Assembly (NCBI GenBank): GCA_016185845.1
Contig: JACPMV010000015.1
Coordinates: 1-43,484, forward strand
Length of the DNA: 43,484 bases
DNA from: Candidatus Woesearchaeota archaeon
Lineage (GTDB): Archaea; Nanobdellota; Nanobdellia; Woesearchaeales; GW2011-AR4
Direction: 5' to 3'
The notes under the pieces are model-generated. The model was given only the letters and a program-made list of their open reading frames with translations, made no database searches and was not told the origin of the DNA. Below, piece by piece: positions 24,976-32,634 of the stretch; the stretch's first letter is position 1, and every line of letters starts with the position of its first letter. Position numbers and translations under genes: made by a program.

Positions 24976-25074
24976 AGTTATTGAATTGCGCTCATTGTAA
25001 AGCGCAAGTGGAGCAAAAAGAATCAAATGTTTAAACACATTAAACAAGAACCCAATAACGGTTGAACATTAACT
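24976..25074 (+). ncRNA. structured element, copy 1 (5' of the HTH-ACT gene)
   Basis: Ungapped match to 41226-41324. Proposed fold: P1 AGTTATTG (24976-24983) with CATTAACT (25067-25074), 7 of 8 pairs; P2 TTGCGC (24986-24991) with GCGCAA (25002-25007), 10-nt loop containing ATTGT; P3 TGTTTAA/TTAAACA (25028-25034/25040-25046). Loop ATTG may pair with CAAT at 25053-25056. A TATA-like TTTAAAAATAT (24952-24962) would start transcription near P1. Could be a 5' leader regulator or a DNA operator array; 27 bases separate it from the ATG. Confidence 0.6.
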
Positions 25075-25101
25075 AAAAATTAATAAAAATCCTTAATCAA
25101 A

Positions 25102-25737
25102 ATGCCCAACATAACAAGATTAACTGAAGCTTACATTTCCGAGCACCCTTCAATAAAGGACTGCCTGAAGAATGACTTGATAAATTACTCGTCTTTGTCA
25201 AGAAAATTAGCATCGGATGCCGGAATAAACATAAAAAAAAATTTCGATGCTATACTGATAGCATGCAGAAGATTCCAGAGAAAGCTGAAAAAGGAGGAGG
25301 TTTTTGAAAGCAGGATATTAAAAATCCTGAAAAGCAGCAAGATCGAGATAAAAAACAAGATAATAGTCATAGTCCTGGAAAAGGACGTGCATTTCGAAAC
25401 CCTGCTGCACATTGAAAAGGAAATAAAAAAGCAAAAGGAGATATTCAGGATCATAGAAAGCGCTTCAGCTATAACAATAATAACTACGGAGGAATTCGCA
25501 GATTTGATCAGGAAAAATTTCAGGAACAAGATAATTGTTGAAAATTCCAATCTTGCCGAAATCACAATCAAGAGCCCGAAGGAAATTGAAACAACTCCCG
25601 GAGCCTATGCCTATCTATGCTCGCTGTTCCAGGAAAACGGCATAAACATAGCTGAGACATTAAGCTGCTGGACAGACACGATTTTTCTTGTAGATGAGAA
25701 GGACGCAGGGAAAGTTATGGGGTTATTACGATTTTGA
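25102..25737 (+). CDS. putative HTH-ACT regulator
   Basis: 211 aa. The first 65 residues look like a winged helix (LKNDLINYSSLSRKLASDAGI, then FDAILIACRRFQRKLKKE). The rest suggests two ACT-like units, the last clear: TPGAYAYLCSLFQENGINIAETLSCWTDTIFLVDEKDAGKVMGLL, as in amino-acid-binding ACT domains. Hence a candidate amino-acid-responsive regulator (inference). It has no Shine-Dalgarno site; the conserved element at 24976-25074 fills its leader. Its stop abuts that of convergent ribA. Confidence 0.65.
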   Translation: MPNITRLTEAYISEHPSIKDCLKNDLINYSSLSRKLASDAGINIKKNFDAILIACRRFQRKLKKEEVFESRILKILKSSKIEIKNKIIVIVLEKDVHFETLLHIEKEIKKQKEIFRIIESASAITIITTEEFADLIRKNFRNKIIVENSNLAEITIKSPKEIETTPGAYAYLCSLFQENGINIAETLSCWTDTIFLVDEKDAGKVMGLLRF

Positions 25738-26343
25738 TTATCTCACAATCCCCTTCTCCTCCAGATAATGCCCCAGCTTCTCCTTCTTTGTTTTAAGATA
25801 TCTTTTGTTCAGCTTATTCGGCTTTATCTGTATCGGAATTCTTTGAACTATTTCAAGCCCGTATTTCTCAAGCCCGAGAATTTTCTTTGGATTGTTTGTG
25901 AGCAGGCTGATTTTGCAGACGCCTAAATCAGCAAGTATCTGCGCCCCTATAGTATAGTCTCTGGCATCTGCCTTAAATCCGAGCTTCAGGTTTGCCTCAA
26001 CGGTGTCCATTCCATGATCCTGAAGATGGTAAGCTGCTATCTTGTTCATCAAACCGATGCCTCTCCCTTCCTGCGCCATGTAAAGGAGGACTCCGCCTTT
26101 TTTCCCCATAATCTCGAGGGCTTTCTGCAGCTGGGGTCCGCAATCGCATCTTAGCGATCCCAAAGTGTCTCCGGTCACGCATTGGGAATGCACTCTGACT
26201 AGAACACTTTTCTTGTGCTTAACATTCCCTTTAACAAGAGCAAGATGATGATTCAGGTTATGGTCCTCATAAGCTATAACCTTGAAATTGCCGTATTTGG
26301 TCGGCAAATCTGCTTCTATGGTTTTTCTTACCAGTTTTTTCAT
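25738..26343 (-). CDS. ribA: GTP cyclohydrolase II
   Basis: First step of riboflavin synthesis in bacteria: GTP to the formamido-free diaminopyrimidine, formate and pyrophosphate. 201 aa, normal length. Zinc ligands C55, C66 and C68 lie in [23 protein letters not shown]-binding residues in [15 protein letters not shown]; then LLTNNPKKI and the product-site tail. Archaea normally use GTP cyclohydrolase III (ArfA), so the presence of RibA with RibB and RibD shows a bacterial-type pathway. Confidence 0.95.
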   Translation of the reverse strand: MKKLVRKTIEADLPTKYGNFKVIAYEDHNLNHHLALVKGNVKHKKSVLVRVHSQCVTGDTLGSLRCDCGPQLQKALEIMGKKGGVLLYMAQEGRGIGLMNKIAAYHLQDHGMDTVEANLKLGFKADARDYTIGAQILADLGVCKISLLTNNPKKILGLEKYGLEIVQRIPIQIKPNKLNKRYLKTKKEKLGHYLEEKGIVR

Positions 26344-26437
26344 TGATAATGTTGGTTTAGCCAGTTATTTAAAGTTTTTGCGGCTGGCCGAAAATTAAAA
26401 GCAAATAAAAAGGTTTAAATATTAGCAAATATCAATA

Positions 26438-26614
26438 ATGTTTATGGAAATCGGCAAATCAATTTTATTTGGGATTTATGCAGCGATTGGATTGTATCTG
26501 CTTTACAGGGCTTTTTTCAGCAGAAACCCGCAGCAGGAAGAGTACGAGAAATTATACAAAGAAATAATCCATTCAAAGAAGTATAAGGTAAAGAGCCAGT
26601 ACGACAAGGATTAG
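26438..26614 (+). CDS. small single-helix membrane protein, 58 aa
   Basis: ATG 26438 (or the in-frame ATG 26444) to TAG 26614. One membrane helix (SILFGIYAAIGLYLLYRAFF) then a charged cytosolic tail (NPQQEEYEKLYKEIIHSKKYKVKS). A TATA box GTTTAAATATT (26413-26423) lies about 25 bp before the ATG, as in the leaderless genes of this window. It overlaps the end of the convergent DUF131 gene by four bases. Not recognised. Confidence 0.6.
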   Translation: MFMEIGKSILFGIYAAIGLYLLYRAFFSRNPQQEEYEKLYKEIIHSKKYKVKSQYDKD

Positions 26615-26844
26615 CCCTTAATTCTGAAGATTGCCCATATTATAAATAAAACAGCTGAAAGTACAGTAACAAACCAAACCATATCCTTGTCATTCCCAAA
26701 ACCGAACGGAATAAATCCTATAAATCCCCCTACAGCTACTTTTGTTTTTGACTCTTTTGCTGCCTGAAGCATGCCTATAAATACCATGATAAATCCTGCC
26801 AAAATCAGTATAGCTCCCAAATTGATTAGCTGTTCCATCTTCAT
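26611..26844 (-). CDS. DUF131 (TIGR00304) membrane protein
   Basis: 77 aa, with two or three hydrophobic segments: LINLGAILILAGFIMVFIGML, VAVGGFIGFIPFGFGNDKD and VWFVTVLSAVLFIIWAIF. The middle motif GGFIGFIPFGFGNDK is the hallmark of the archaeal DUF131 family, whose role is unknown. Start at ATG 26844. Its upstream region is next to the promoter of the structured RNA region, transcribed the other way. Confidence 0.8.
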   Translation of the reverse strand: MKMEQLINLGAILILAGFIMVFIGMLQAAKESKTKVAVGGFIGFIPFGFGNDKDMVWFVTVLSAVLFIIWAIFRIKG

Positions 26845-26906
26845 AAGGGTTTTATAAGGAGTATAATAATACTTAAATTTTGCCTTTTTGGAAAAATATA
26901 TTCTCC

Positions 26907-26967
26907 AGTATATACTAAAACCGAAAGATATATAAATAAGGAATATACAGAAAAGTATACTAGTATA
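26907..26967 (+). promoter_or_regulatory. promoter with palindromic operators for the structured RNA
   Basis: BRE-like CCGAAA and TATA box GATATATAAATA (26921-26938) predict a start near 26955. Palindrome AGTATATACT (26907-26916) lies just upstream of the BRE and the 12-bp palindrome TATACTAGTATA (26956-26967) sits on the start; a related half TATACTAGT is at 26985-26993. The arrangement looks like repressor sites. Confidence 0.55.
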
Positions 26968-27240
26968 TCTTAATACAATAAGAATATACTAGTCTTAAAA
27001 AAGGCAGATGCAGCTTTATGTTGCCATCGCTTGGAAGGCAGAGTCGCAAAAATGCTTTGGCATTTTTGGGAACTTGAAAATCTCGCGATTTTCAAGTAAA
27101 CAATCTCATCCTTTGAAGACGCCTTTTTTAAGCTGGAGGCAGCGGCAAGACAATGGCATATGAGCGGCTAAACACTTGCTTTGTAGCGAGTCAAAAGCCA
27201 GCTTGTCAGTCTTGCCCAGTCCCCTCACTTTACAAGGTGA
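26955..27240 (+). ncRNA. large structured RNA / leader with pseudoknot
   Basis: Helices seen: P0 hairpin ACTAGTATATCTTA...TAAG-a-ATATACTAGT (26959-26972/26979-26993, 14 bp, 6-nt loop, one bulge); P1 CTTAAAAAAGGC/GCCTTTTTTAAG (26994-27005/27121-27132, 12 bp); inside it CAAAAATGC-tttg-GCATTTTTG (27047-27068) and CTTGAAAATC-tcgc-GATTTTCAAG (27073-27096). 3' of P1, GCTGG/CCAGC (27132-27136/27198-27202) crosses GGCAAGAC/GTCTTGCC (27144-27151/27209-27216): an H-type pseudoknot whose long loop holds ACTTGC/GCGAGT (27174-27191). TCAC/GTGA near 27224-27240 could hide the GGTGA site of the next gene. No RNase P or SRP consensus found. Confidence 0.6.
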
Positions 27241-27243
27241 AAA

Positions 27244-27504
27244 ATGGAAAAAGAGCTTGAAATATTCCGGGACAATGTGGATTCGTGGATAAAGCAGATA
27301 AGAAGGGAATTCTCTGACTTTTCAGAACTGCCGGGAATACTTAACGAAAATGTTGATAATATACAGCACAATTATGAACTGATATATGAGCTAAAAGACC
27401 AGATAGAAGAGTTAAAGCAGGAAATAAACGCCCTTAAATTGATCCAGATAATAAGCCTGAAGCAGAAAAATGCTGCAAAAGCTGAAGAGCAGGCGCAGGC
27501 TTAA
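27244..27504 (+). CDS. small coiled-coil protein, 86 aa
   Basis: Helical and acidic: ELEIFRDNVDSWIKQIRREFSDF, then the heptad-like NYELIYELKDQIEELKQEINALKLIQIISLKQK and an Ala/Glu-rich tail. It starts just after AAGGTGA (27234-27240), a strong ribosome-binding site, at the end of the structured RNA region, so the RNA may be its leader. Function unknown. Confidence 0.65.
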   Translation: MEKELEIFRDNVDSWIKQIRREFSDFSELPGILNENVDNIQHNYELIYELKDQIEELKQEINALKLIQIISLKQKNAAKAEEQAQA

Positions 27505-27708
27505 ACATTCTTTAAATAATAATTATATTTAATAGATTTGGAGTCCTAATGATAGAAGGGGGCTTTGATAGTATTTATTATATATGTTCAGAAAGTTGCA
27601 GTAGCATCTTCGTGACTAATAAAATCCCCAAATATGTGTATACTAGATTCTATTAGACGATTAATAAGAATGGTGTTTATAGATGAATCAGTAAATCCAA
27701 TCACCTAT
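27505..27708. other. non-coding gap
   Basis: 204 bp, A/T-rich, between convergent genes. GGGGGCTTTGATAG and a TATACTAG (27640-27647), similar to the operator halves at 26956-26993, are the only notable sequences. No gene found. Confidence 0.4.
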
Positions 27709-28209
27709 TCAAGGTGTGCGTCTTACCATTTCTGCCTTATATGCTGTGAGAAAATCATTCATCTCATCCCTTCTTACACAATCAATAGTTGGACAAAAAA
27801 CTCTGTACATACTAGCCATCTTGCCATATGAACTAGAGCCCCTTCCATGAATTACGTGTCTACTCTTCTCTACAGTATATGTTCCAAATAAAAGTGTTTG
27901 CATTAATTCCTGTGGAGATTCAACCTTTTCCCCCTCGACAACCAAACCGTTGTAGGAGTTACCGCCAATCACAATATCTCGACCATGCCCTAATCCAAGA
28001 TGATTGATTGCACCAGACCCTAAAGTCAACCTTAAGAATGCAATAAATTCATTTATCACTGGCTCAATAGGATTATCATCCAGAGCGTAAAGTCTTACAA
28101 TATTATGGCCTGGCAAACTATCCTCTCTAACTATGCTCCCTAGATCCTGCAATCTGCTTGCGTGCGGTTCAAGATGCTCATTAAACCTCGTATATTGATT
28201 ACTGTCCAT
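27709..28209 (-). CDS. hypothetical protein, 166 aa
   Basis: Not recognised. Soluble; strand-rich centre with glycines and histidines (INHLGLGHGRDIVIGGNSYNGLVVEGEKV and SRHVIHGRGSSSYGKM). Only about four lysines in 166 residues. Ends with a charged helix (RRDEMNDFLTAYKAEMVRR). Its own transcript, with a TATA-like minus-strand TTTATAAG near 28240-28248. Confidence 0.5.
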   Translation of the reverse strand: MDSNQYTRFNEHLEPHASRLQDLGSIVREDSLPGHNIVRLYALDDNPIEPVINEFIAFLRLTLGSGAINHLGLGHGRDIVIGGNSYNGLVVEGEKVESPQELMQTLLFGTYTVEKSRHVIHGRGSSSYGKMASMYRVFCPTIDCVRRDEMNDFLTAYKAEMVRRTP

Positions 28210-28355
28210 TTTTTAGCCAGTCTCTTTGAGAATACTTCATACTTATAAATCTTTCTATTTTGTAACTATTTGACAGTAACTAAAATATTTCGTAGCGAAC
28301 GCTAAATCCCCTTTAATTCTATGTCTTAACTATCCCTTCGCTCAAAATAAAAGAA

Positions 28356-28667
28356 TCAATCCATCTCATTAATCACTTTTTGCAGCGCCTTGTCAACTGC
28401 AGCAAGCAGGTTCCTGTCCGTTACATGAGAAGCGTATACTTTTCCGCCATCGGCAACTTTTGCATGAATGTCGTATATCTCGCTTTTTTCCCTTTCGTGA
28501 ATTAGCTTAAGGGTTATATGAATCTTGACCTCCTTCTCTGCAAGCTCGGCTATTCTTCTCGCATGATTTTGTATGTTTTTGTCAACAATATCCATTGAAG
28601 AGCTGTCTATGTCCCTAAATCCCGCTAATTGTACATCAATTTTAGAGCTTGCATCTGCTTTGTCCAT
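28356..28667 (-). CDS. S30AE/HPF-like ribosome-binding protein
   Basis: Start at ATG 28667, with CAGGTGA five bases before it; the longer reading adds unrelated residues. 103 aa. beta-alpha-beta-beta-beta-alpha order as in hibernation factors: KIDVQLAGFRD, helix MDIVDKNIQNHARRIAELAEK, strands VKIHITLKLIHE, YDIHAKVADGGKVYASHVTDR, helix LLAAVDKALQKVINEM. Bacterial HPF/YfiA binds in the 30S A/P site to silence ribosomes; archaeal relatives are less studied. Divergent from the phosphohexomutase gene. Confidence 0.6.
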   Translation of the reverse strand: MDKADASSKIDVQLAGFRDIDSSSMDIVDKNIQNHARRIAELAEKEVKIHITLKLIHEREKSEIYDIHAKVADGGKVYASHVTDRNLLAAVDKALQKVINEMD

Positions 28668-28760
28668 TAAATCACCTGAAACCATTGATGCATGACAATA
28701 TAAAAAGATTTTGAATTTATTCCCCCTGAATAAGATAAACATATAAAACCCCTTTTATTA

Positions 28761-30161
28761 ATGGGTTATATGGCACTGGTAGAATCATTTTCGGGAATAA
28801 GGGGAATTTACGGCAAAGACCTGACGGAAAGCGCCGCTGTCAGATACGCCCATTCCTATATCTCCTTTCTGAGAGATAAGGCAAAAAAAAACAATGTTTC
28901 AATAGTAATCGGCATGGACACAAGGCCTTCAGGAGCAAGGCTTATGGACCTGATTATTGGGATTGCAGACGCAAATTTCATTGATGTCGGTATTCTTCCC
29001 ACGCCGGCAATTGAGTTTGCAGTAAGATACTTCAATGCCGATGGCGGCATAATAATAACGGCGTCGCATAATGAGCCTTTCTGGAATGGGTTCAAGTTCC
29101 TGAATTCCGACGGTTCCATATTGAATGAAAAAGACATGAGTTTGGTAATTCGGGGCTCAAAATCGCTGAAAGACTTCCACAAAATCCAGGACAGGAAAAT
29201 ATCTGAAAAGAATACGGAGGTTTTGAGGGAATACACTAATTTCTTATTCGAGATTATTGGAAAAGAGAATATTGAAAGCATAAAAAGCTCAAGGCAGAAG
29301 ATTGTGATTGACCCAAATGGCGGCGCCGGAGCCGTGGCAAAAAAAATCCTTGAGCGGGCTGGAGTTGAGGTTATTGGAACCAATATGGCTTACGGCGAAT
29401 TCAACAGGAAAGTAGAGCCGTCAGAAGACTCGCTGATTTATCTAAAATCCCTGATTGACGAAAACAAGGCAGATTTTGCAGCCGGCTTTGACTGCGACGC
29501 AGACAGGGTCGAGATTTTGATGCAGAACGGGCAGTTCCTGTCCGGAAATTATATCCTTGCATTGGCTGTTGATGAAGTGCTGTCAGGCTTAAGAAATCCC
29601 AGGGGGCAGGCTGTTGTTGTAAATGACGCCACTTCAAATGTTGTCAGGGGTGCAGCGGAAAAATTCGGGGCAAAAACAAAGGAAGTCGAGGTCGGCGAGA
29701 CAAATGTCGTTGAGGAGATGAAAAAATCAAAGTCAATTATCGGCGGAGAAGGCTCAAGCGGGGGGGCAATTATAGCGCCTTCAAAATGCCGTGACGGCAT
29801 ACTGACACTTCTGGCTGTCCTGTCTTTTGTCGCCAGAAAAGGCCATAAACTGCATAAACTGGTTGAAGAGCTGCCAAAATACCATAACCTGAGGAAGAAA
29901 ATTGAGTTTGAACCGAAAAAACATGACAACATTAAAAATTATCTTGAAGATTATTATTCCAAAAAAGGCTTTGAAGCCAGAAAAACTGGAGGTATAAAAG
30001 GCGGACTGAAAATAATCGCAGGAAAAAACTCATTCATTTGGTTCAGGGCGTCAAAGACAGAACCTAATGTTTTTAGGATTATTGCGGACTCGGATAAAAA
30101 AGAGGAAGCAGAAAGATTGCTGGAAGAAGCTGTTAAGGTGTTTAACAGGGCGAATGAGTAA
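28761..30161 (+). CDS. phosphohexomutase (GlmM/phosphomannomutase family)
   Basis: 466 aa, alpha-D-phosphohexomutase. The phosphoserine is S102 in TASHNEPFWNG; the metal loop is DCDADR (244-249), with Cys where the family has Gly (DGDADR); the sugar loop GGEGSSGG; the phosphate-binding C-terminal loop is RASKTEPNVFRI. GSSGG in the sugar loop and the N-terminal FSGIRGIYG suit GlmM-like glucosamine or glucose/mannose mutases; the substrate cannot be fixed from sequence. A TATA box CATATAAAAC lies about 20 bp before the ATG. The second paralogue is at 39.3 kb. Confidence 0.88.
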   Translation: MGYMALVESFSGIRGIYGKDLTESAAVRYAHSYISFLRDKAKKNNVSIVIGMDTRPSGARLMDLIIGIADANFIDVGILPTPAIEFAVRYFNADGGIIITASHNEPFWNGFKFLNSDGSILNEKDMSLVIRGSKSLKDFHKIQDRKISEKNTEVLREYTNFLFEIIGKENIESIKSSRQKIVIDPNGGAGAVAKKILERAGVEVIGTNMAYGEFNRKVEPSEDSLIYLKSLIDENKADFAAGFDCDADRVEILMQNGQFLSGNYILALAVDEVLSGLRNPRGQAVVVNDATSNVVRGAAEKFGAKTKEVEVGETNVVEEMKKSKSIIGGEGSSGGAIIAPSKCRDGILTLLAVLSFVARKGHKLHKLVEELPKYHNLRKKIEFEPKKHDNIKNYLEDYYSKKGFEARKTGGIKGGLKIIAGKNSFIWFRASKTEPNVFRIIADSDKKEEAERLLEEAVKVFNRANE

Positions 30162-30942
30162 ATCCAAATTTAATGCAATAGAAAAGATTGAACTGCAGCT
30201 GCTTTCTACATTATGCCGATATATAGTTCCATTTCTAGGCAGAAAAATAAAATCCGGAGATGAAAAAAAGAAATCAAGACTTGAAGATATTGCCAATGAA
30301 ACTCCAAAAATCAGCTTTAAGGATATGCGTGAATTGGAAAAATCACTGCTGGGCAGCCTCCACAACAATGTAAAAACCAGAAAAAATACGGAGGTTCATT
30401 CAAACAGATTATTTTATTCATTGGTTTTAAGGCGGCAAAAAAATAAGGAAGAAAAAATATCTAATTATTCTATAGCAATAAAATATGAAGAAAACTCAAG
30501 CGAAGAGAAATTAAAAATAGGAGTAAGAAAAGAAGGCAAGGAAGTTTATTCTTCTGAAATCATAAGTAAAAAAGAAATTCCTAACAAAGTTGCGCCTTAC
30601 AAAATAGTAATTAGTTATGAGGATAATTATGCCGAGGAAAGATTATCCATAACTTATAAGCAGCAGCTTAAAAATTATATGAAGCAGCATATCGCCGATA
30701 AGGAAGACATGACCAACAGGGTGCCTCTAAAATGGCTCAACATTCTGCCTGAAAACATTATGGGCGGAGTTCTTGGATTCACTTATCTCGGGGAAAATTT
30801 CATGGGCAGAAGGGCTGACTTGACAGGCTGGACTGCAAGAATGGTTGACATACACGAAAGCATCCACACTCCTGACGAGTATGAAACGAGAGTCTTGACA
30901 AGCTGGATAATGGAGAAAGCAAGAAACAAGTATGTTAAATAA
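30154..30942 (+). CDS. predicted HExxH metallopeptidase-like protein
   Basis: Start at ATG 30154, inside the end of the phosphohexomutase gene (8-base overlap). 262 aa, very lysine-rich. The C-terminal VDIHESIHTPDEYETR contains HExxH (234-238) with nearby acids (D241, E242, E244) that could complete a zinc site. Residues 104-128 (NYSIAIKYEENSSEEKLKI) and 148-170 (YKIVISYEDNYAEERLSI) are an internal repeat of about 20 residues. No signal peptide or membrane helix is clear. Peptidase family not recognised; activity is inference from the motif. Confidence 0.6.
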   Translation: MSKSKFNAIEKIELQLLSTLCRYIVPFLGRKIKSGDEKKKSRLEDIANETPKISFKDMRELEKSLLGSLHNNVKTRKNTEVHSNRLFYSLVLRRQKNKEEKISNYSIAIKYEENSSEEKLKIGVRKEGKEVYSSEIISKKEIPNKVAPYKIVISYEDNYAEERLSITYKQQLKNYMKQHIADKEDMTNRVPLKWLNILPENIMGGVLGFTYLGENFMGRRADLTGWTARMVDIHESIHTPDEYETRVLTSWIMEKARNKYVK

Positions 30943-31046
30943 AAACCTTTAAAATCCTCTGCCCGTTATTGGAAAGGGAAGCTTTAAATTAGGGGACTAA
31001 TTAGAAGTAAAAATAATGGATGCAACAGCTTTTGATTTGAGGGAGA

Positions 31047-31589
31047 ATGGCTACAAGTGTGAAAAATCTTAACCTTAATAGCGGATTAAAACATGTTGTT
31101 GGTAAGGGCAGGTTAGTTGGGCTACTGGATGAAGCGCAAGTGCCTATGAAGACTGCTGCGGTACTCAATGCTGTAACAATTGATTGGGCAGTATTACCTG
31201 AGGATCATCCCTTAAAACAGGATCCAGAATTTAGAGGTATAAAGGCTGCAAATGATGCTATTGCTGATCGTGTTGAAAGAACAGAAAGAGAAAGCATGTA
31301 TCTCATAGATTTAGCAGATTATAATCAAGTTATAAATTTTATGTTGCGTATGATCACTAGGGCAGATAGGATAGATTCCGGTATGAATGTTAACAAAATT
31401 GATCCAAGATACGTTGCCACAGCAAATGCTGTAAGAAGCATGGGTTATCTATTGGCAGATAATTCTTCTGCAATTGACAGAATTGAAGAAATAAAAGGGA
31501 GATTATACCGAGCTTATGATTCAATATTATCAAGATACCAAGCACAAAGGACAGCATTAGCGCTGGCAAAAATGCCCCGAGTAAAGTAA
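31047..31589 (+). CDS. hypothetical protein, 180 aa
   Basis: Not recognised. All-helical, soluble (ESMYLIDLADYNQVINFMLRMITRADR, ATANAVRSMGYLLADN, EIKGRLYRAYDSILSRYQAQRTALALAK). GAGGGAG just before ATG 31047 acts as the ribosome-binding site. Convergent with the broken ald gene, ends about 20 bases apart. Confidence 0.5.
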   Translation: MATSVKNLNLNSGLKHVVGKGRLVGLLDEAQVPMKTAAVLNAVTIDWAVLPEDHPLKQDPEFRGIKAANDAIADRVERTERESMYLIDLADYNQVINFMLRMITRADRIDSGMNVNKIDPRYVATANAVRSMGYLLADNSSAIDRIEEIKGRLYRAYDSILSRYQAQRTALALAKMPRVK

Positions 31590-31609
31590 TTTAGAGTGTT
31601 TAGTATATT

Positions 31610-32580
31610 TTATACTAATTCCCTCAGCTCCCTAAATTTATCATCCATGCCCAAATCTTCTGCCACTTGCTTGTAAGTTATGAAGCCCTTGAATGCATTG
31701 ACTCCTTTTGCGAATCCTGCATTCTCTTTGACTGATTTTTCAAATCCTTTTTCTGCAAGCTTCAGCAAATAAGGCAGCCTATGCTCACATCAACAATGAC
31801 AGAGCCGGGCTGCATTGTCTTTACCATTTCTTCTGTGACAACCCATGGGGCTTTTGCGCCTTTTACCAAAACCGCGCCTACAACCAGATCTGCATCTTTT
31901 ATATGCTCCGATATATTTTCAGGAGTTGACAGCAGTATATGGGCTCCCTTGCCGATTATATCCCCCAGATGGTCCATCCTTTCCTCGTGCCTTCCGAATA
32001 TGAAGACATTTGCGCCCATCCCGTAGGCTGTTTTTGCGGCATGCCTTCCCACAACTCCGTCGCCAATAATGACAGCCTTTCCGTATAATTTTCCGTTGAC
32101 TTCCCCAAGCATTGTCCCTTTGCCGCTGTTGAATTTTGCAAGGTAATATGAGCCTACTGTAACGGACATGTTTCCTGCCACAGCGCTCATCGGGGCCAGA
32201 AGTGGAAGCCTGTTGTAGCTGTCCTCTACTGTTTCGTAAGCAATAGCTCCTGTTTCAGCTTTCAGCAATGATTCTGTCAATGCCTTTGGCGCAGCAGCAA
32301 GATGAAGGTATGTAAATAAAATATGCTTTTTCAGAAATTTGTATTCCGGCTCAAGCGGCTCCTTGACTTTAACAACAATATCCGCAGACCATGCTTTTTC
32401 CGTGTCAACTATGGCTGCGCCGTTTTTTGAATAATCCTCATCGCTGAAGCCTGAGCCTGCCCCTGCATTTTTCTCAACAAGGACTTTGTGCCCTTTAGCG
32501 ACAAGCTGCTTTGCTCCATCAGGAGTCAGTGCTACCCGGTTCTCCTTGTCTTTGGTTTCTTTTGGTACGCCGATAATCAT
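31610..32580 (-). pseudogene. ald: alanine dehydrogenase, internal deletion and frameshift
   Basis: The first 267 codons are a good Ald: MIIGVPKETKDKENRVALTP, the lysine in VKVKEP, H in YLHLAAAP, and NAD motif IGDGVVGRHAA. At VDVSI (about 31780) the frame runs into GCLIC and a stop at 31762. The true C-terminus continues in another frame, LPYLLKLAEKGFEKSVK to ELV, ending with TAA at 31610. About 48 residues that normally lie between (DQGG...MPGAVPRTST...TNAT) are absent. So roughly 145 bp, not a multiple of three, are gone. Either a recent pseudogene or an assembly error. Confidence 0.85.
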
Positions 32581-32634
32581 TAGAATTGCCTTTTAGGTTT
32601 TATTTTTTATTATGAATCTAAGTTTTATTAAATT

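Noticed and set aside
26955-27240. Identity as RNase P RNA or SRP RNA
   Set aside because: No CR-I/CR-V-like P4 strands (GGAAAGTC, ACAGAA) and no SRP helix 8 GGAAGC/GCAGC asymmetry; the pseudoknot is at the 3' side only.
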